Shown here in pieces: positions 8,245 through 15,843 of a DNA stretch of 64,000 nucleotides. Source of the stretch: Granulicatella sp041433555 (GTDB taxonomy: Bacteria > Bacillota > Bacilli > Lactobacillales > Aerococcaceae); contig NZ_JAPWBR010000001.1 of the NCBI RefSeq assembly GCF_041433555.1, positions 1 through 64,000 on the forward strand, given 5' to 3'. The position numbers were made by a program, and so were the translations under genes. The notes below the pieces were generated by a model. The model saw nothing but the letters and a program-made list of their open reading frames with translations. It ran no database searches and was not told where the DNA came from. Each line of letters opens with the position of its first letter. Positions within the stretch are counted from its first letter, which is position 1.

Positions 8245-8730
8245 TTATTTACCCGATTCAGATTTTTTTGCTTCTGTTTCTAACTTCAACTCTTCCATAT
8301 AGTGCTGAAGTCTTTCCGCTTCTTCACTCATTGGAATCAGCGGCTCTTGTTTGTATACAGAAAGCTCTTCTTCGGCTAGTTCCGTTAACTTCCCAAACTC
8401 TTGATAACAAGAATCTACCCTGAAATAATGAAATGAATAAAGAATCCCTATAATGAGGAGTATAGTACCAATTCCTAGTAAAATTCCAAAAAGTAAAAAC
8501 GGTGGAAAAATAAACCCCATTAGAAGAAAAGCTCCTGAAGGCTCAAATACATCTAGATTGGGAATCAGCGAGATTATAGCAATGATTTCTATCGCAAGAG
8601 CAATGCCTCTTTTGGTTCTTCCATCCTCAGGAAGCTGATTCTCACTATTGTTTTGCGTCATCACAGCTGTAAGCAATTCCCGCATCCGCGTTAATCGTCT
8701 TTGTCTAATCGCTTTTCTAAATAATTTCAT
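8245..8730 (-). CDS. Two-helix membrane protein, array 1 unit
   Basis: 161 residues. Signature RLTRMRELLTAVMTQNNSENQLPE at the N-terminus, hydrophobic segments around residues 43-62 and 70-103, then a glutamate-rich helical tail ending KKSESGK rather than in the aromatic end typical of the array. Upstream spacing to the next member is 11 bases. Function unknown. Confidence 0.72.
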   Translation of the reverse strand: MKLFRKAIRQRRLTRMRELLTAVMTQNNSENQLPEDGRTKRGIALAIEIIAIISLIPNLDVFEPSGAFLLMGFIFPPFLLFGILLGIGTILLIIGILYSFHYFRVDSCYQEFGKLTELAEEELSVYKQEPLIPMSEEAERLQHYMEELKLETEAKKSESGK

Positions 8731-8741
8731 TTCGTGTCTCC

Positions 8742-9209
8742 CTAGAACCCGAATCTCTTCTTATAATCCTCAATCAGAAATTCTGCGTCTTCGATATCCT
8801 CTTCTAAGTCGTCGCGTCCTGCTGCTTTCAGCGCTGCAATCGCACGTTCCGCAATTGGAATCAGTTCGCCAAGTTTACGTGTCAGTACTTTTTTAGACCA
8901 GATTCGGTACAGAAGAAAAAAGAATCCTAAAAACAAGTACAAAGAAACAAATGGTAAGAGTAGAAAAATCACATTCCCTTCTCCGGCAATCTTGTTTACC
9001 ATAAACTCAAGTGGTCTCCATAAAATCCCCGTACGCATCACTATGATGAATAAAAACATCCCCGCAATCATTTTGATGGTTGCCGTTTTGTCAACTAGTT
9101 CCGGCAGTTCCTCATCCATTCCCGCCTCTTTCATTAAGTAGCTTGTCAACTCTCGGAAGTTCACTAACATTTTTTTCGTCGCAACGTCTTTCAATAGAAG
9201 TCTAAACAT
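8742..9209 (-). CDS. Two-helix membrane protein, array 1 unit
   Basis: 155 residues. Signature NFRELTSYLMKEAGMDEELPEL (split here as NFRELTSYLM and KEAGMDEELP) at about residues 17-38, two hydrophobic segments near 48-70 and 82-105, and a C-terminal helix with EDIEDAEFLIEDYKKRFGF. This tail is clearly homologous to the first array gene (VVDAEVVIDEYTERYGL). Its ATG overlaps the last codons of the glycosylase-like gene by 8 bases, indicating translational coupling across the inserted gene. Function unknown. Confidence 0.76.
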   Translation of the reverse strand: MFRLLLKDVATKKMLVNFRELTSYLMKEAGMDEELPELVDKTATIKMIAGMFLFIIVMRTGILWRPLEFMVNKIAGEGNVIFLLLPFVSLYLFLGFFFLLYRIWSKKVLTRKLGELIPIAERAIAALKAAGRDDLEEDIEDAEFLIEDYKKRFGF

Positions 9210-9582
9210 GATTTTCTCCTTCCAGGATAATTCCTTTTTGTGCTAAATTTTCAATACACTCTTTGTAATACGCATCATCGTGCTCTTTGTATAACGGACT
9301 CGTCCACGCACATTCATCCACTTTTGTATACGGCGGGCAAACTTTCCCACGATACGAAGCCTCTTTCCACTGCGGCGTCACATTATACCCACGGCGCTCC
9401 ATTTCATCCATAATCAACGTATGGTACTGATACAGCACATACGGGCTATAGGTAAATACATAGTCCACCGTCGCATGCTTCTTGCCCCAACCATTGCCTC
9501 TGAGCGCACAACATTCGCGGTGCTGCCCCAACAGTTGCGGACGCGGAAGATGCCCAATCAAGTCCTCATGCCATAATCTCAT
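9202..9582 (-). CDS. Pyrimidine dimer DNA glycosylase-like protein (TIGR02328/Pyr_excise type)
   Basis: 126 residues starting MRLWHEDL at 9582, where AGGAGG lies 7 bases upstream; the longer open frame to 9651 overlaps the upstream gene and lacks a site. The N-terminus MRLWHEDLI..LPRPQLLGQHRECC is the hallmark of the Pyr_excise family related to phage T4 endonuclease V, including the glutamate (in HREC) expected to act in base excision. It continues with GNGWGKKHATVDYVF and Y-R-G-K-x-C-P-P-Y. Expected role: repair of UV or other base damage (family knowledge). It is oddly inserted between two paralogous membrane-protein genes. Confidence 0.85.
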   Translation of the reverse strand: MRLWHEDLIGHLPRPQLLGQHRECCALRGNGWGKKHATVDYVFTYSPYVLYQYHTLIMDEMERRGYNVTPQWKEASYRGKVCPPYTKVDECAWTSPLYKEHDDAYYKECIENLAQKGIILEGENHV

Positions 9583-9592
9583 CACAGGCCTC

Positions 9593-10039
9593 CTATAATC
9601 CGTATCGCTCGGTGTATTCGTCGATGACCACTTCTGCGTCAACCACGTCATCTAAATTGTCATAGTCATATTCTTTTAAAACGGCCACCGCACGTTTGGC
9701 AATCGCCATCAACTCCTGTAAGTCCCGTTTTCTCTGCGGTTGTTTCCATAACTCATCTAGCCCATTTAAAATCGGAAGGAAGAGAAAGAGAAACGCTAAC
9801 GGCCATAGCGAAAGAAGCGGAAATTGATCAATCAGCGGTTGCGTCACACTTTTGAGCCAATCACTAGAAGAAAGCCATAATATGAAAATTAATCCTAGAA
9901 TTGACGGACCCCAAGGCACACTTTCATCCTCTTCAGGCACCACTTCATCGGTTCCCGCCATCTTCACGAGCGTCTTCGTTAACTCGCGAAAACTATTCAC
10001 CCGCTCTTTTGAAATAAAATTTCTAAACAGTTGATTCAT
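9593..10039 (-). CDS. Two-helix membrane protein, array 1 unit (first gene)
   Basis: 148 residues. Signature SFRELTKTLVKMAG...VVPEE at about residues 16-38, hydrophobic segments near 46-64 and 75-93, and a short tail DDVVDAEVVIDEYTERYGL. Nearest relative in the array is the unit at 8742-9209, from which it is separated by the glycosylase-like gene. It is the promoter-proximal gene of the array; no convincing promoter could be picked in 10040-10225. Function unknown. Confidence 0.75.
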   Translation of the reverse strand: MNQLFRNFISKERVNSFRELTKTLVKMAGTDEVVPEEDESVPWGPSILGLIFILWLSSSDWLKSVTQPLIDQFPLLSLWPLAFLFLFLPILNGLDELWKQPQRKRDLQELMAIAKRAVAVLKEYDYDNLDDVVDAEVVIDEYTERYGL

Positions 10040-10225
10040 TCTTTACCTCTAAACAATTACTTTATTCCCATATTATACCATTTCTTGCGCTTTCCGCCTA
10101 TTCCCTCGCGAAATTACCCAATGATGAATGCGCTCCTTTCTCTTTCCTCTGCTTCAAGGCAAAAAATAAAACGGGTTGACGCTGCACGATTGGAAACGAA
10201 CCTTTCCGTGCTTTCGAAGCAAATA

Positions 10226-10487
10226 AATAAAATCTATTGATTCAATGAAAATGATGGTTAAGACGTTGTCTTAAATCGCCCTCTGGGGACATCTTCATAG
10301 TGATGATAGTAAAGGGATCGGATTGAGCCAAGGTCTCAATCCTACCAAGCCTCAAAGAGCCACAGGAGAATAAATTCTCTTGTGGCTCTATTTTGCATCG
10401 GTTGCTTTGGCTTTACTATTCTCACTATAGAGTCCCCGATGGCTTTTTTAAGCCAACGAAACTGCTTTTGAATCAATAGATTTTATT
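10226..10487. repeat. Cloverleaf hairpin repeat, copy 1 (left edge of the island)
   Basis: About 262 bp bounded by inverted 19-base ends (AATAAAATCTATTGATTCA and its complement). Inside is a long imperfect stem, GGGGAC...GTCCCC, and two smaller hairpins: GAGCCACA/TGTGGCTC and TTGAG/CTCAA. The inner part is in the opposite orientation to copy 2 at 20495-20754, to which it is otherwise nearly identical. The region 10040-10225 to its left holds no gene that I can support. Confidence 0.85.
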
Positions 10488-10518
10488 ACAAATTTCTTCG
10501 TACTTTGATGGCAAGGAA
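10469..10518 (+). repeat. Degenerate copy of the recR 3' end (left direct repeat)
   Basis: 50 bases matching 20736-20785 at 45 positions by hand alignment. The true copy encodes the last codons of RecR (F-R-A-I-E-G-R-R-E-L-stop on the minus strand); this copy would encode F-L-A-I-K-V-R-R-N-L-stop. It marks the left boundary of the foreign island. Confidence 0.8.
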
Positions 10519-11117
10519 TGGTTGACATATCTGAGTCAAGAGGATATTCTTTTTTCAAAGACAAAGAAATAATGGGAATCGTACATTTTCTTGGGAGTAA
10601 TACAAAGATAATGTACCCGTACAACATAGGAAATAATATCATGACAACTTTAGAAAATAAGATCTTTACTTTAAAACAGAATCATTTAATGAAAAAAATG
10701 AAAGAAATTCATTTTTTAAATAATTTAATTTCAGATTCTGAAAAAATCATTCCATATCCACTCTCATGTGAAATAATAAATCGTACTTTTACCCCCTATA
10801 GAAATATAGAATTATCAAAAGAAAATTTTAGCTTATCGATAAAAAATGAAATATTAAATTTTTTTACACCAGAGGAAAATGATATTGCTTATGTATACTT
10901 TTATGGAGGAATAAATGATTCGGTTGAAATACCAATAGAATTATTCCCCTTGTTTATTATCAAAATAAAAAATATTAGCAATTGGCTAGAATTAATAAAC
11001 AAACCTAATTTTTATTGTTTAAAATTCTTTAGTCATAAAATTGATAAAGTTATCGATATATCTCTACTCGACAATGAGGAAGATGTGTTATCTATTTCTA
11101 TTGGAGTGAATGCTTAA
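10518..11117 (+). CDS. Probable orphan immunity protein, unknown family
   Basis: 199 codons from 10518, but the true start may be the ATG at 10572 (starting MGIVHFLG), because the first codons abut the recR 3'-end remnant and no good ribosome site is visible. AT-rich, no signal peptide, mixed alpha/beta look with I/F/N/K-rich composition. I recognise no domain. It is the first gene of the plus-strand island of immunity-type genes, so an immunity role is inferred from context only. The 5' end may be truncated by the integration event. Confidence 0.5.
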   Translation: MVDISESRGYSFFKDKEIMGIVHFLGSNTKIMYPYNIGNNIMTTLENKIFTLKQNHLMKKMKEIHFLNNLISDSEKIIPYPLSCEIINRTFTPYRNIELSKENFSLSIKNEILNFFTPEENDIAYVYFYGGINDSVEIPIELFPLFIIKIKNISNWLELINKPNFYCLKFFSHKIDKVIDISLLDNEEDVLSISIGVNA

Positions 11118-11188
11118 CTATTTTAAAAATAAATAAACTATTCCAGCAGAAGCAATCCTTTGCTTTGTATAACTTAAAGGAGTTTACC

Positions 11189-11506
11189 ATGAAAGAATTA
11201 TTAGAAAAACTTGAAAATAATAGTTTTATTTATAAGGTCAGAATGGATCTTGAATTCGATGTAAAGGACTATCAAGAATTATTAAAAATTTTAAATGAAA
11301 TAAAGCATTATACTCATAATCATAATCTAATTGAAAAAAGATTGGCGTCTTATTTATATGAAATACCGAAATTAACACATATTTGGTATCTCAATTTAAA
11401 AGACGATCCAAATAAAAATGAATCTTCTATTGTTAATCAACTTGAAGAAGCATGGATAGAGTTAGATTCAATAATTGGAGAGGAAATTCTTGGTCAAGGA
11501 CAATAA
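11189..11506 (+). CDS. Small helical orphan protein, possible immunity protein
   Basis: 105 residues from the ATG at 11189, which has AAAGGAG 8 bases upstream; an alternative start 24 bases earlier lacks one. Charged and largely helical (MKELLEKLENNSF..., LKILNEIKHY). No domain recognised. Size, AT-richness and location between other immunity-type genes suggest an orphan immunity protein of a polymorphic toxin system (inference). Confidence 0.5.
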   Translation: MKELLEKLENNSFIYKVRMDLEFDVKDYQELLKILNEIKHYTHNHNLIEKRLASYLYEIPKLTHIWYLNLKDDPNKNESSIVNQLEEAWIELDSIIGEEILGQGQ

Positions 11507-11702
11507 ACTCCTCTTAACAAACATAGATCATGGCTTAAACTTAACAAACAGTAGTCGTAGGTTAGGGCGAGTTCCGCCAAATATCAAGAGTATCTGAAAT
11601 CAATTTTCAGACGACCTCTTCCCTATGCTCTCCTCACTTGCTTCAACTATACCGGCTGGGGTCGTCTGAAATATTTATTCCGTAACGATCTAAGCCAAAA
11701 CA
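11507..11702. repeat. Neisserial-type spacer with DNA uptake sequences
   Basis: Contains an inverted 12-mer exactly matching the AG-muc DNA uptake sequence dialect of Neisseria (AGGTCGTCTGAA, reverse strand at 11606-11617) and an 11/12 match at 11659-11670. The stretch 11548-11617 is nearly repeated at 15752-15813 (shared CCAAATATCAAG and TATCTGAAATCAATTTTCAG). Such inverted uptake-sequence pairs act as terminators in Neisseria (established knowledge). Confidence 0.8.
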
Positions 11703-11813
11703 GCCTATGAATACGGCTAGGACGGTCATGCTCAAAAAATACAAGAACGTAAAAACAGATTAAACAATCTAAAAAAAGAACATAAAGAAAATTGCGTCAC
11801 GAGTAATAAATAA
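11703..11813 (+). pseudogene. Rhs/polymorphic toxin C-terminal tip remnant
   Basis: The frame reads A-Y-E-Y-G-stop and then D-G-H-A-Q-K-I-Q-E-R before a lysine-rich helical end, KEHKENCVTSNK, and a stop at 11811. The G-H-A-x-K-I pattern and basic helix resemble the last residues of toxin tips in Rhs-type proteins. It lies 45 bases upstream of the ankyrin gene, the normal position of a toxin relative to its immunity gene. Broken by an internal stop and without an N-terminus. Confidence 0.5.
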
Positions 11814-11858
11814 AATCCAGATATTAAATTTATCAACTTACAACTATAGGTATTATTA

Positions 11859-12233
11859 ATGGAAAAAGAATTATTATGTATTTTAAAAAAATATGAAACG
11901 CATCCTGATTTTTTGGGTGACACTATTGAAGATATAAATCAAGTAGGAGGTATGGATGATACAGTTTTGCATATTGCTGCTAGAAATAATTCTTTAAATG
12001 ATGCTCTTGTATTTCTTCAAAATGGGGCATTGGTCGATCTTAAAGGAGACTTAGGATACACTCCCCTACATTATGCATGCATGTTTGGAAATATAGAAAT
12101 GGTGAATTTACTCCTTGATTATGGATCTGATAAAAATATACAAAATGAATTTGGAGAAAATGCCGTTAGAATTGCAATTAACTCATCCAGCGAAAATAAA
12201 GAGAAGATAGTAAAACTATTAAATGATTTTTAA
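11859..12233 (+). CDS. Ankyrin-repeat protein, probable immunity protein
   Basis: 124 residues with about three ankyrin repeats: DDTVLHIAARNNSLNDALVFL, GYTPLHYACMFGNIEMVNLL and FGENAVRIAINSSS (motifs given in part). No signal peptide. Ankyrin-repeat proteins of this size commonly neutralise Rhs or CdiA toxin tips by direct binding (family knowledge). A toxin-tip remnant immediately upstream supports this. Start at the ATG at 11859; the ribosome site is weak. Confidence 0.72.
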   Translation: MEKELLCILKKYETHPDFLGDTIEDINQVGGMDDTVLHIAARNNSLNDALVFLQNGALVDLKGDLGYTPLHYACMFGNIEMVNLLLDYGSDKNIQNEFGENAVRIAINSSSENKEKIVKLLNDF

Positions 12234-12302
12234 AAACGTAAATAAAAAATAGATAATAAATCAATCAAATGGTGCCCTATCTTAAAATGGAGAAAGTAAG
12301 AC

Positions 12303-13070
12303 ATGAAAAAAAACAATCTAATGTTATTAATTAAAAATCAAATGTCAGATAAACAAAAAAATGAAAATGCCTTACATTTAAATACACTTTTACTAAGCTC
12401 GATAGAAAATCCTAGTATAGATAATGATTGTTTCATAGAATTATTTAGCTATTATTCTAACATATCCCAAGGAGAAGTAAGTGAACTATTTGATTTACTG
12501 CAATCTTTAACCCAAGATGAAATCAATATAATTTATGATTTTTTAGAATATATTTCAAAGTTTGGCAAAGACTTAGGAGTATATTGTGAATTTGAAAAAT
12601 TTCTTACGGAGGTAAAATATATACAAGAACGAAATTATCTAGAGGAAAAAATTAGGACTACTTTTCCAATTTTCAAAGTTGATAAAAATAACATCATAAG
12701 TTTTGATGATAGTGATAACTCTTATATATTTTCTATAATGCAACTATCTACTAAAACTTGGATTGAGATAACATACGATGATTTTCTCTCAATACTTGAA
12801 TCACTAGAGTGGCAAGCTTTTACTAATAAGGCTTTATTATATTTTACTCCTTGCTGTTTAAAATATATTTTTTCTAATTTATCTAAATTTCATTTATATG
12901 GTTACGTTGTTGAATTTTTATATATTGCCCTAAGAAACCAAAGTACGATATTTAACACTACTCAAATCAAATTAATTATTGATTTTTTAAAATTAATCCA
13001 AAATTTTAACCAGGAAATTAGTGTTGAAACACAAAAAAAAATAACAAATACTATTCAACTTTATTTATAA
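12303..13070 (+). CDS. Orphan protein, DUF6714-like C-terminal half
   Basis: 255 residues. The first 80 residues are helical and leucine-rich (NALHLNTLLLSS); the last 100 read EITYDDFLSILESLEWQAF, then ALLYFTPCCLKYIF and a final helix IDFLKLIQNF, a pattern (W, then F-T-P-x-x-L-K-Y) that I associate with DUF6714-type immunity proteins. The similarity is weak and the call tentative. No signal peptide or membrane helix. AT-rich like its neighbours. The protein at 18402-18866 has a related F-S-P-E-G-I-N-Y-L-M-P motif. Confidence 0.5.
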   Translation: MKKNNLMLLIKNQMSDKQKNENALHLNTLLLSSIENPSIDNDCFIELFSYYSNISQGEVSELFDLLQSLTQDEINIIYDFLEYISKFGKDLGVYCEFEKFLTEVKYIQERNYLEEKIRTTFPIFKVDKNNIISFDDSDNSYIFSIMQLSTKTWIEITYDDFLSILESLEWQAFTNKALLYFTPCCLKYIFSNLSKFHLYGYVVEFLYIALRNQSTIFNTTQIKLIIDFLKLIQNFNQEISVETQKKITNTIQLYL

Positions 13071-13152
13071 CTTCCCTACCGTAAAGGGGACGGTAGGAGT
13101 CGATCGGCTGGTGAATCCGATACATGGTTTGAAATTTATGGAGGATACTTTT

Positions 13153-13668
13153 ATGTTCAAATTAAAATTATTTCCCGAGGATTTTTTTAATATATGTATT
13201 AAGCGTAAAGTAGAGATTAAAAAGTTAGATAAACTCCCCAAGCTAGATAATAACTATTTGCTATTCATAACTAAGTATCAGGAGGTAGAGATAATACCTG
13301 ATATTTCTCTTTTTAATTATAAAGAGGCTTTAAATGAAAATAGATACTTAGAGTGTAATTATCCCGAAATATCAAGGTGTTTTTGGAGTGTTGGACAAGC
13401 AGGACAGGGAGATGGATGGTTTTTAAATAAAATAGATAATACCATTTTTCATTATAATCATGATGCTGGAGAGTATACCAGATCTGGATTTACAAATTTA
13501 GGGATAGATTTCTCACAATTTATCCAGTTGGCTTTGTTATACAGAGATTTAGAATACCTATTAGATGCAGGAGAGATACTTACGGATAATGTAAAAGCTG
13601 AGTTTATAAATTCAGTAAATAGTATAAATAATAATTTGTTTAATGTTTATCCATTTAAGTATTTTTAA
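13153..13668 (+). CDS. SMI1/KNR4 (SUKH)-like immunity protein
   Basis: 171 residues from the ATG at 13153, which has GGAGG 8-12 bases upstream; an earlier in-frame start at 13111 reads through DNA that looks like spacer. The middle (residues about 80-140) carries CFWSVGQAGQGDGWFLNKID, HYNHDAGEY and FSQFIQLALLYRDLEYLL, the arrangement seen in SMI1/KNR4-type SUKH immunity proteins, which protect against nuclease-type toxin tips (family knowledge). Cytosolic. No adjacent toxin remains, so it is an orphan. Confidence 0.7.
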   Translation: MFKLKLFPEDFFNICIKRKVEIKKLDKLPKLDNNYLLFITKYQEVEIIPDISLFNYKEALNENRYLECNYPEISRCFWSVGQAGQGDGWFLNKIDNTIFHYNHDAGEYTRSGFTNLGIDFSQFIQLALLYRDLEYLLDAGEILTDNVKAEFINSVNSINNNLFNVYPFKYF

Positions 13669-14030
13669 TTGGAATATTCAATAAATTTATTAAGCAAGCC
13701 CTAGCCTGTATGAAACTTTCAATCTTGAAGTAGTGTGCCTTCGGGTCGAACTCACGCGGTTTTTGCTTTTCAGACCATCTTAATATCTTTTTTGAGGTCG
13801 TCTGAACTATTTGTTCGTTAAAATCTTATTACCATTAGTAATGGCATACTATCTAGAGCTCGTTGTCCCTGATAGCTGAGAAACTAATTGACATAGACAA
13901 ATACAGGAAAGAATATATATTATGTTGAAAATATTAAATAATTCGTTAAATGGGATTGTATTGGGTAAAAATGTGGTGGAAAATCTGAGCAAGAAATCAA
14001 AGATTCACGGAAATAGAAAGGATTTAAATA
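13669..14030. repeat. Neisserial-type spacer
   Basis: Contains an exact AGGTCGTCTGAA uptake sequence at 13795-13806 and an inverted, degenerate one at 13769-13780. The stretch 13693-13780 belongs to a spacer family also seen at 17392-17480 and 18105-18210 (shared GCAAGCC.TAGCC and the TTGCTTTTCAGA end). An open frame of 44 codons at 13921-14055 overlaps the next gene and may be a toxin-tip remnant; it is not called. Confidence 0.75.
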
Positions 14031-14459
14031 ATGGACCTGCCAAAACAAGCAATTGATTCAATTGTTAAATTATCAGCTAAAGAAAGATTGGATTATTCTA
14101 TTAAAACTATATGCGGTACTGAAACTTTATACCTATTAGATGGAAAAGATGACTGGATATGTTTGCAAGATGATGAAGGAAAAGAATACCTAATGATCTT
14201 TCCAGAATCTGAGTTTGCGGAGTTAGCTCTCCAATGGAATCCTCAAGCATTGAGAATAGATGAAATGGAACTAGAGAACTTCCTAGAAGATACTGTTCCT
14301 TTAATGTCTGAAAGTAATATTAGATTAGCTATTTTTCCTATAGATGAAAAAACAGAAACTATTATTTTGGATCCAATTGAATTTGCTAAGATGATCAATG
14401 ATTATTTTTATGAGTGGTATGGGGAAGAATTTAATTTACCTTATTTATTAGGAGGTTAA
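14031..14459 (+). CDS. DUF2750-family protein, first of a tandem pair
   Basis: 142 residues. The sequence L-S-A-K-E-R-L-D-Y, then DGKDDWICLQDDEGKEYLMI, FPESEFAEL, LENFLEDTVPLM and IRLAIFPID follows the DUF2750 layout. DUF2750 proteins are small cytosolic proteins of unknown biochemistry, repeatedly found in polymorphic toxin immunity loci. Its neighbour 2 bases downstream is a diverged paralogue; the pair shares the same order of motifs along the whole length. AAAGGATTTAAATA upstream gives a plausible ribosome site. Confidence 0.8.
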   Translation: MDLPKQAIDSIVKLSAKERLDYSIKTICGTETLYLLDGKDDWICLQDDEGKEYLMIFPESEFAELALQWNPQALRIDEMELENFLEDTVPLMSESNIRLAIFPIDEKTETIILDPIEFAKMINDYFYEWYGEEFNLPYLLGG

Positions 14460-14461
14460 CA

Positions 14462-14881
14462 ATGGTTTTACATAAAAAAGCAATAAATGCAATTCTTAAT
14501 TTGTCCAGTCAAGAACGTTATGAGCATACTTTAAAAAGGATAACTGACTCTGGAGTTTTATATGTTTTAGCAGACAAAGACGGAGATTGGATATTATGGG
14601 GAGATGAGAAAAATTCATCTTTAGCCATATGGCCTGAATTAGAATTCGCAAGAATTATGGCACAGTCTGAGGATAAGAATTCTGATATTTATGAAATTGA
14701 GATAGAAGAATTTTTAGAGGATGGGATACCATGGTTAATAGAGAATAATATAGGTATAGCTGTCTTTCCGATTCCTAATAATCCTGAAACTATTGATATG
14801 AAGGCTATTCAGTTTGCTGCCTCAGTCAATAAAATCTTAGATGAAAGTTATGATGAGGCCTTAGATTTGCCTTATCTTTAA
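14462..14881 (+). CDS. DUF2750-family protein, second of a tandem pair
   Basis: 139 residues: L-S-S-Q-E-R-Y-E-H, KDGDWILWGDEKNSSLAIWP, ELEFARIM, IEEFLEDGIPWLIENN and IGIAVFPIPNN, in the same order as in the preceding gene. AGGAGG overlaps the end of that gene, so the two are translationally coupled. Duplication and divergence of immunity genes against variants of one toxin is the likely reason for the pair (inference). Confidence 0.82.
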   Translation: MVLHKKAINAILNLSSQERYEHTLKRITDSGVLYVLADKDGDWILWGDEKNSSLAIWPELEFARIMAQSEDKNSDIYEIEIEEFLEDGIPWLIENNIGIAVFPIPNNPETIDMKAIQFAASVNKILDESYDEALDLPYL

Positions 14882-14916
14882 ACGAATGGTCAGTTCGAGA
14901 TTCAACCAAACCGTAA

Positions 14917-15060
14917 GGTCGCCTGAAAGAGGAAACCAAGGTAACGGATAGCGCATACCAACCCTTCTGCCTGCAAAACCAATATGCCGATGCCGCATTA
15001 CAACTTCTTCAGGTACTATGAGCCTGATGCGGGTCGGTTTGTGGGGAGGAAGCAATTTTT
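14917..15060 (+). pseudogene. Rhs core fragment (C-terminal end of the core), frameshifted
   Basis: Read in successive frames, the DNA gives GRLKEETKVTDSAYQPF, then LQNQYADA, then HYNFFRYYEPDAGRF and finally LWGGSNFYNYSQN. This is the conserved end of the Rhs core that precedes the variable toxin tip (compare the family pattern LHYN..RYYDPD.GRF...DPIGL.GG.N.Y). At least two deletions or frameshifts separate the blocks. The GC content is much higher than in the adjoining immunity genes, as expected for a neisserial Rhs core. Confidence 0.82.
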
Positions 15061-15347
15061 ATAACTATTCTCAAAATGTAAAAGCTTGGGTAGATTTATA
15101 TAGATTGTCGTCTAGTTGTAATGACGGAGATACAAAAGATAGTAAACTAATTAACCAAAAAGAATTGAACCGGATTTTAGATCAAATAGGCACAGATCCA
15201 CATGCGTTTAAAGGTGATTATGTTGGTAAACGAGCCGTATCTCATTATGATGTTTATAAACAAAATAAAACTGGAGAACATTTATTAAGAAGAAAAAATT
15301 CTTCTGAATTTATTAGAACAGGAATTGGTTGCGATGATGCTGAATAA
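15018..15347 (+). CDS. Rhs toxin tip, type 33-like, displaced from its core
   Basis: Open frame of 109 codons whose first 25 are the end of the Rhs core (LWGGSNFYNYSQNVKAWVD); the toxin tip follows: ELNRILDQIGTDPHAFK, DYVGKRAVSHYDVYK and TGEHLLRRKNSSEFIRTGI. The layout D-x-H-x-x-K..D-x-V-G..H/R-Y-D-x-Y-x-x-x-x-T-G-E resembles polymorphic toxin type 33 (putative RNase) tips; recognition by eye only. Without a signal or delivery core it is not deliverable as it stands. Its cognate immunity gene overlaps its end, as in functional toxin-immunity pairs. Confidence 0.6.
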   Translation: MSLMRVGLWGGSNFYNYSQNVKAWVDLYRLSSSCNDGDTKDSKLINQKELNRILDQIGTDPHAFKGDYVGKRAVSHYDVYKQNKTGEHLLRRKNSSEFIRTGIGCDDAE

Positions 15348-15747
15348 TTTAATTGAAGTAACATTTTATATGGAATCAAATGATTACATCAACATGAAAG
15401 AAATAGACAAAATACTTAATATTAAAAATGCTGAATTTTATAGCAAGGGAGATTTATTTACATCACCAAACCAAAAGATTCAATTTGTAATTGAACAGTC
15501 TTACTATTCTTTTGGCATAGATAAAGAGGAAAATTTAAAGGAAAAAATTAATAAAATTATAAAAACAATAGAAAGCATAAAGAAGGATTTAAATTACATA
15601 TTTAAAAAATATAAACTAAATAAAGAGCTTATAATTTACAGCTGGGCCACCGATGAGGCTACTCGTGAATATAAAATCTCCTTAAATCAAATTCAATTAT
15701 TATCTGAGTTAGGTATAGAATTAAAAATCATTCATTATAATTTTTAG
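15334..15747 (+). CDS. DUF4279-like immunity protein
   Basis: 137 residues from the ATG at 15334, overlapping the toxin-tip frame by 14 bases; AGGA lies about 9 bases upstream. It starts MMLNNLIEVTFYMES and continues with DKILNIKNAEFYSKGD and a final block ISLNQIQLLSELGIELKIIHY. The strand-helix order and the closing L-x-x-L-x-x-L-G-I-x-L-x-I-x-x-Y match DUF4279-type immunity proteins. As it directly follows a toxin tip, it is the most probable cognate antidote in the island. Confidence 0.72.
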   Translation: MMLNNLIEVTFYMESNDYINMKEIDKILNIKNAEFYSKGDLFTSPNQKIQFVIEQSYYSFGIDKEENLKEKINKIIKTIESIKKDLNYIFKKYKLNKELIIYSWATDEATREYKISLNQIQLLSELGIELKIIHYNF

Positions 15748-15751
15748 TAAG

Positions 15752-15834
15752 CGTGGGTTAGGTCGAGTCCCACCAAATATCAAGGGTATCTGAAATCAAT
15801 TTTCAGACAACCTTGTTTCATTTTTATTGAGGAG
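15752..15834. repeat. Neisserial-type spacer with inverted uptake-like sequence
   Basis: Nearly repeats 11548-11617. The block GGGTATCTGAAA-TCAA-TTTTCAGACAACCTT can form a hairpin; its right arm is an 11/12 match to the reversed uptake sequence (15802-15813). Likely a terminator for the upstream pair. Confidence 0.72.
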
Positions 15835-15843
15835 TTGTATGCT

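Noticed and set aside
9583..9651. Upstream extension of the glycosylase-like gene
   Set aside because: It overlaps the preceding array gene; MRLWHEDL at 9582 is the family start and follows AGGAGG.
13921..14055. 44-codon open frame before the DUF2750 pair
   Set aside because: Overlaps the better-supported DUF2750 start and shows no recognisable motif; perhaps a toxin-tip scrap.
14918..14929. AGGTCGCCTGAA, close to a DNA uptake sequence
   Set aside because: It reads in frame as part of the Rhs core fragment (G-R-L-K-E-E-T-K), so it is better explained as coding sequence.
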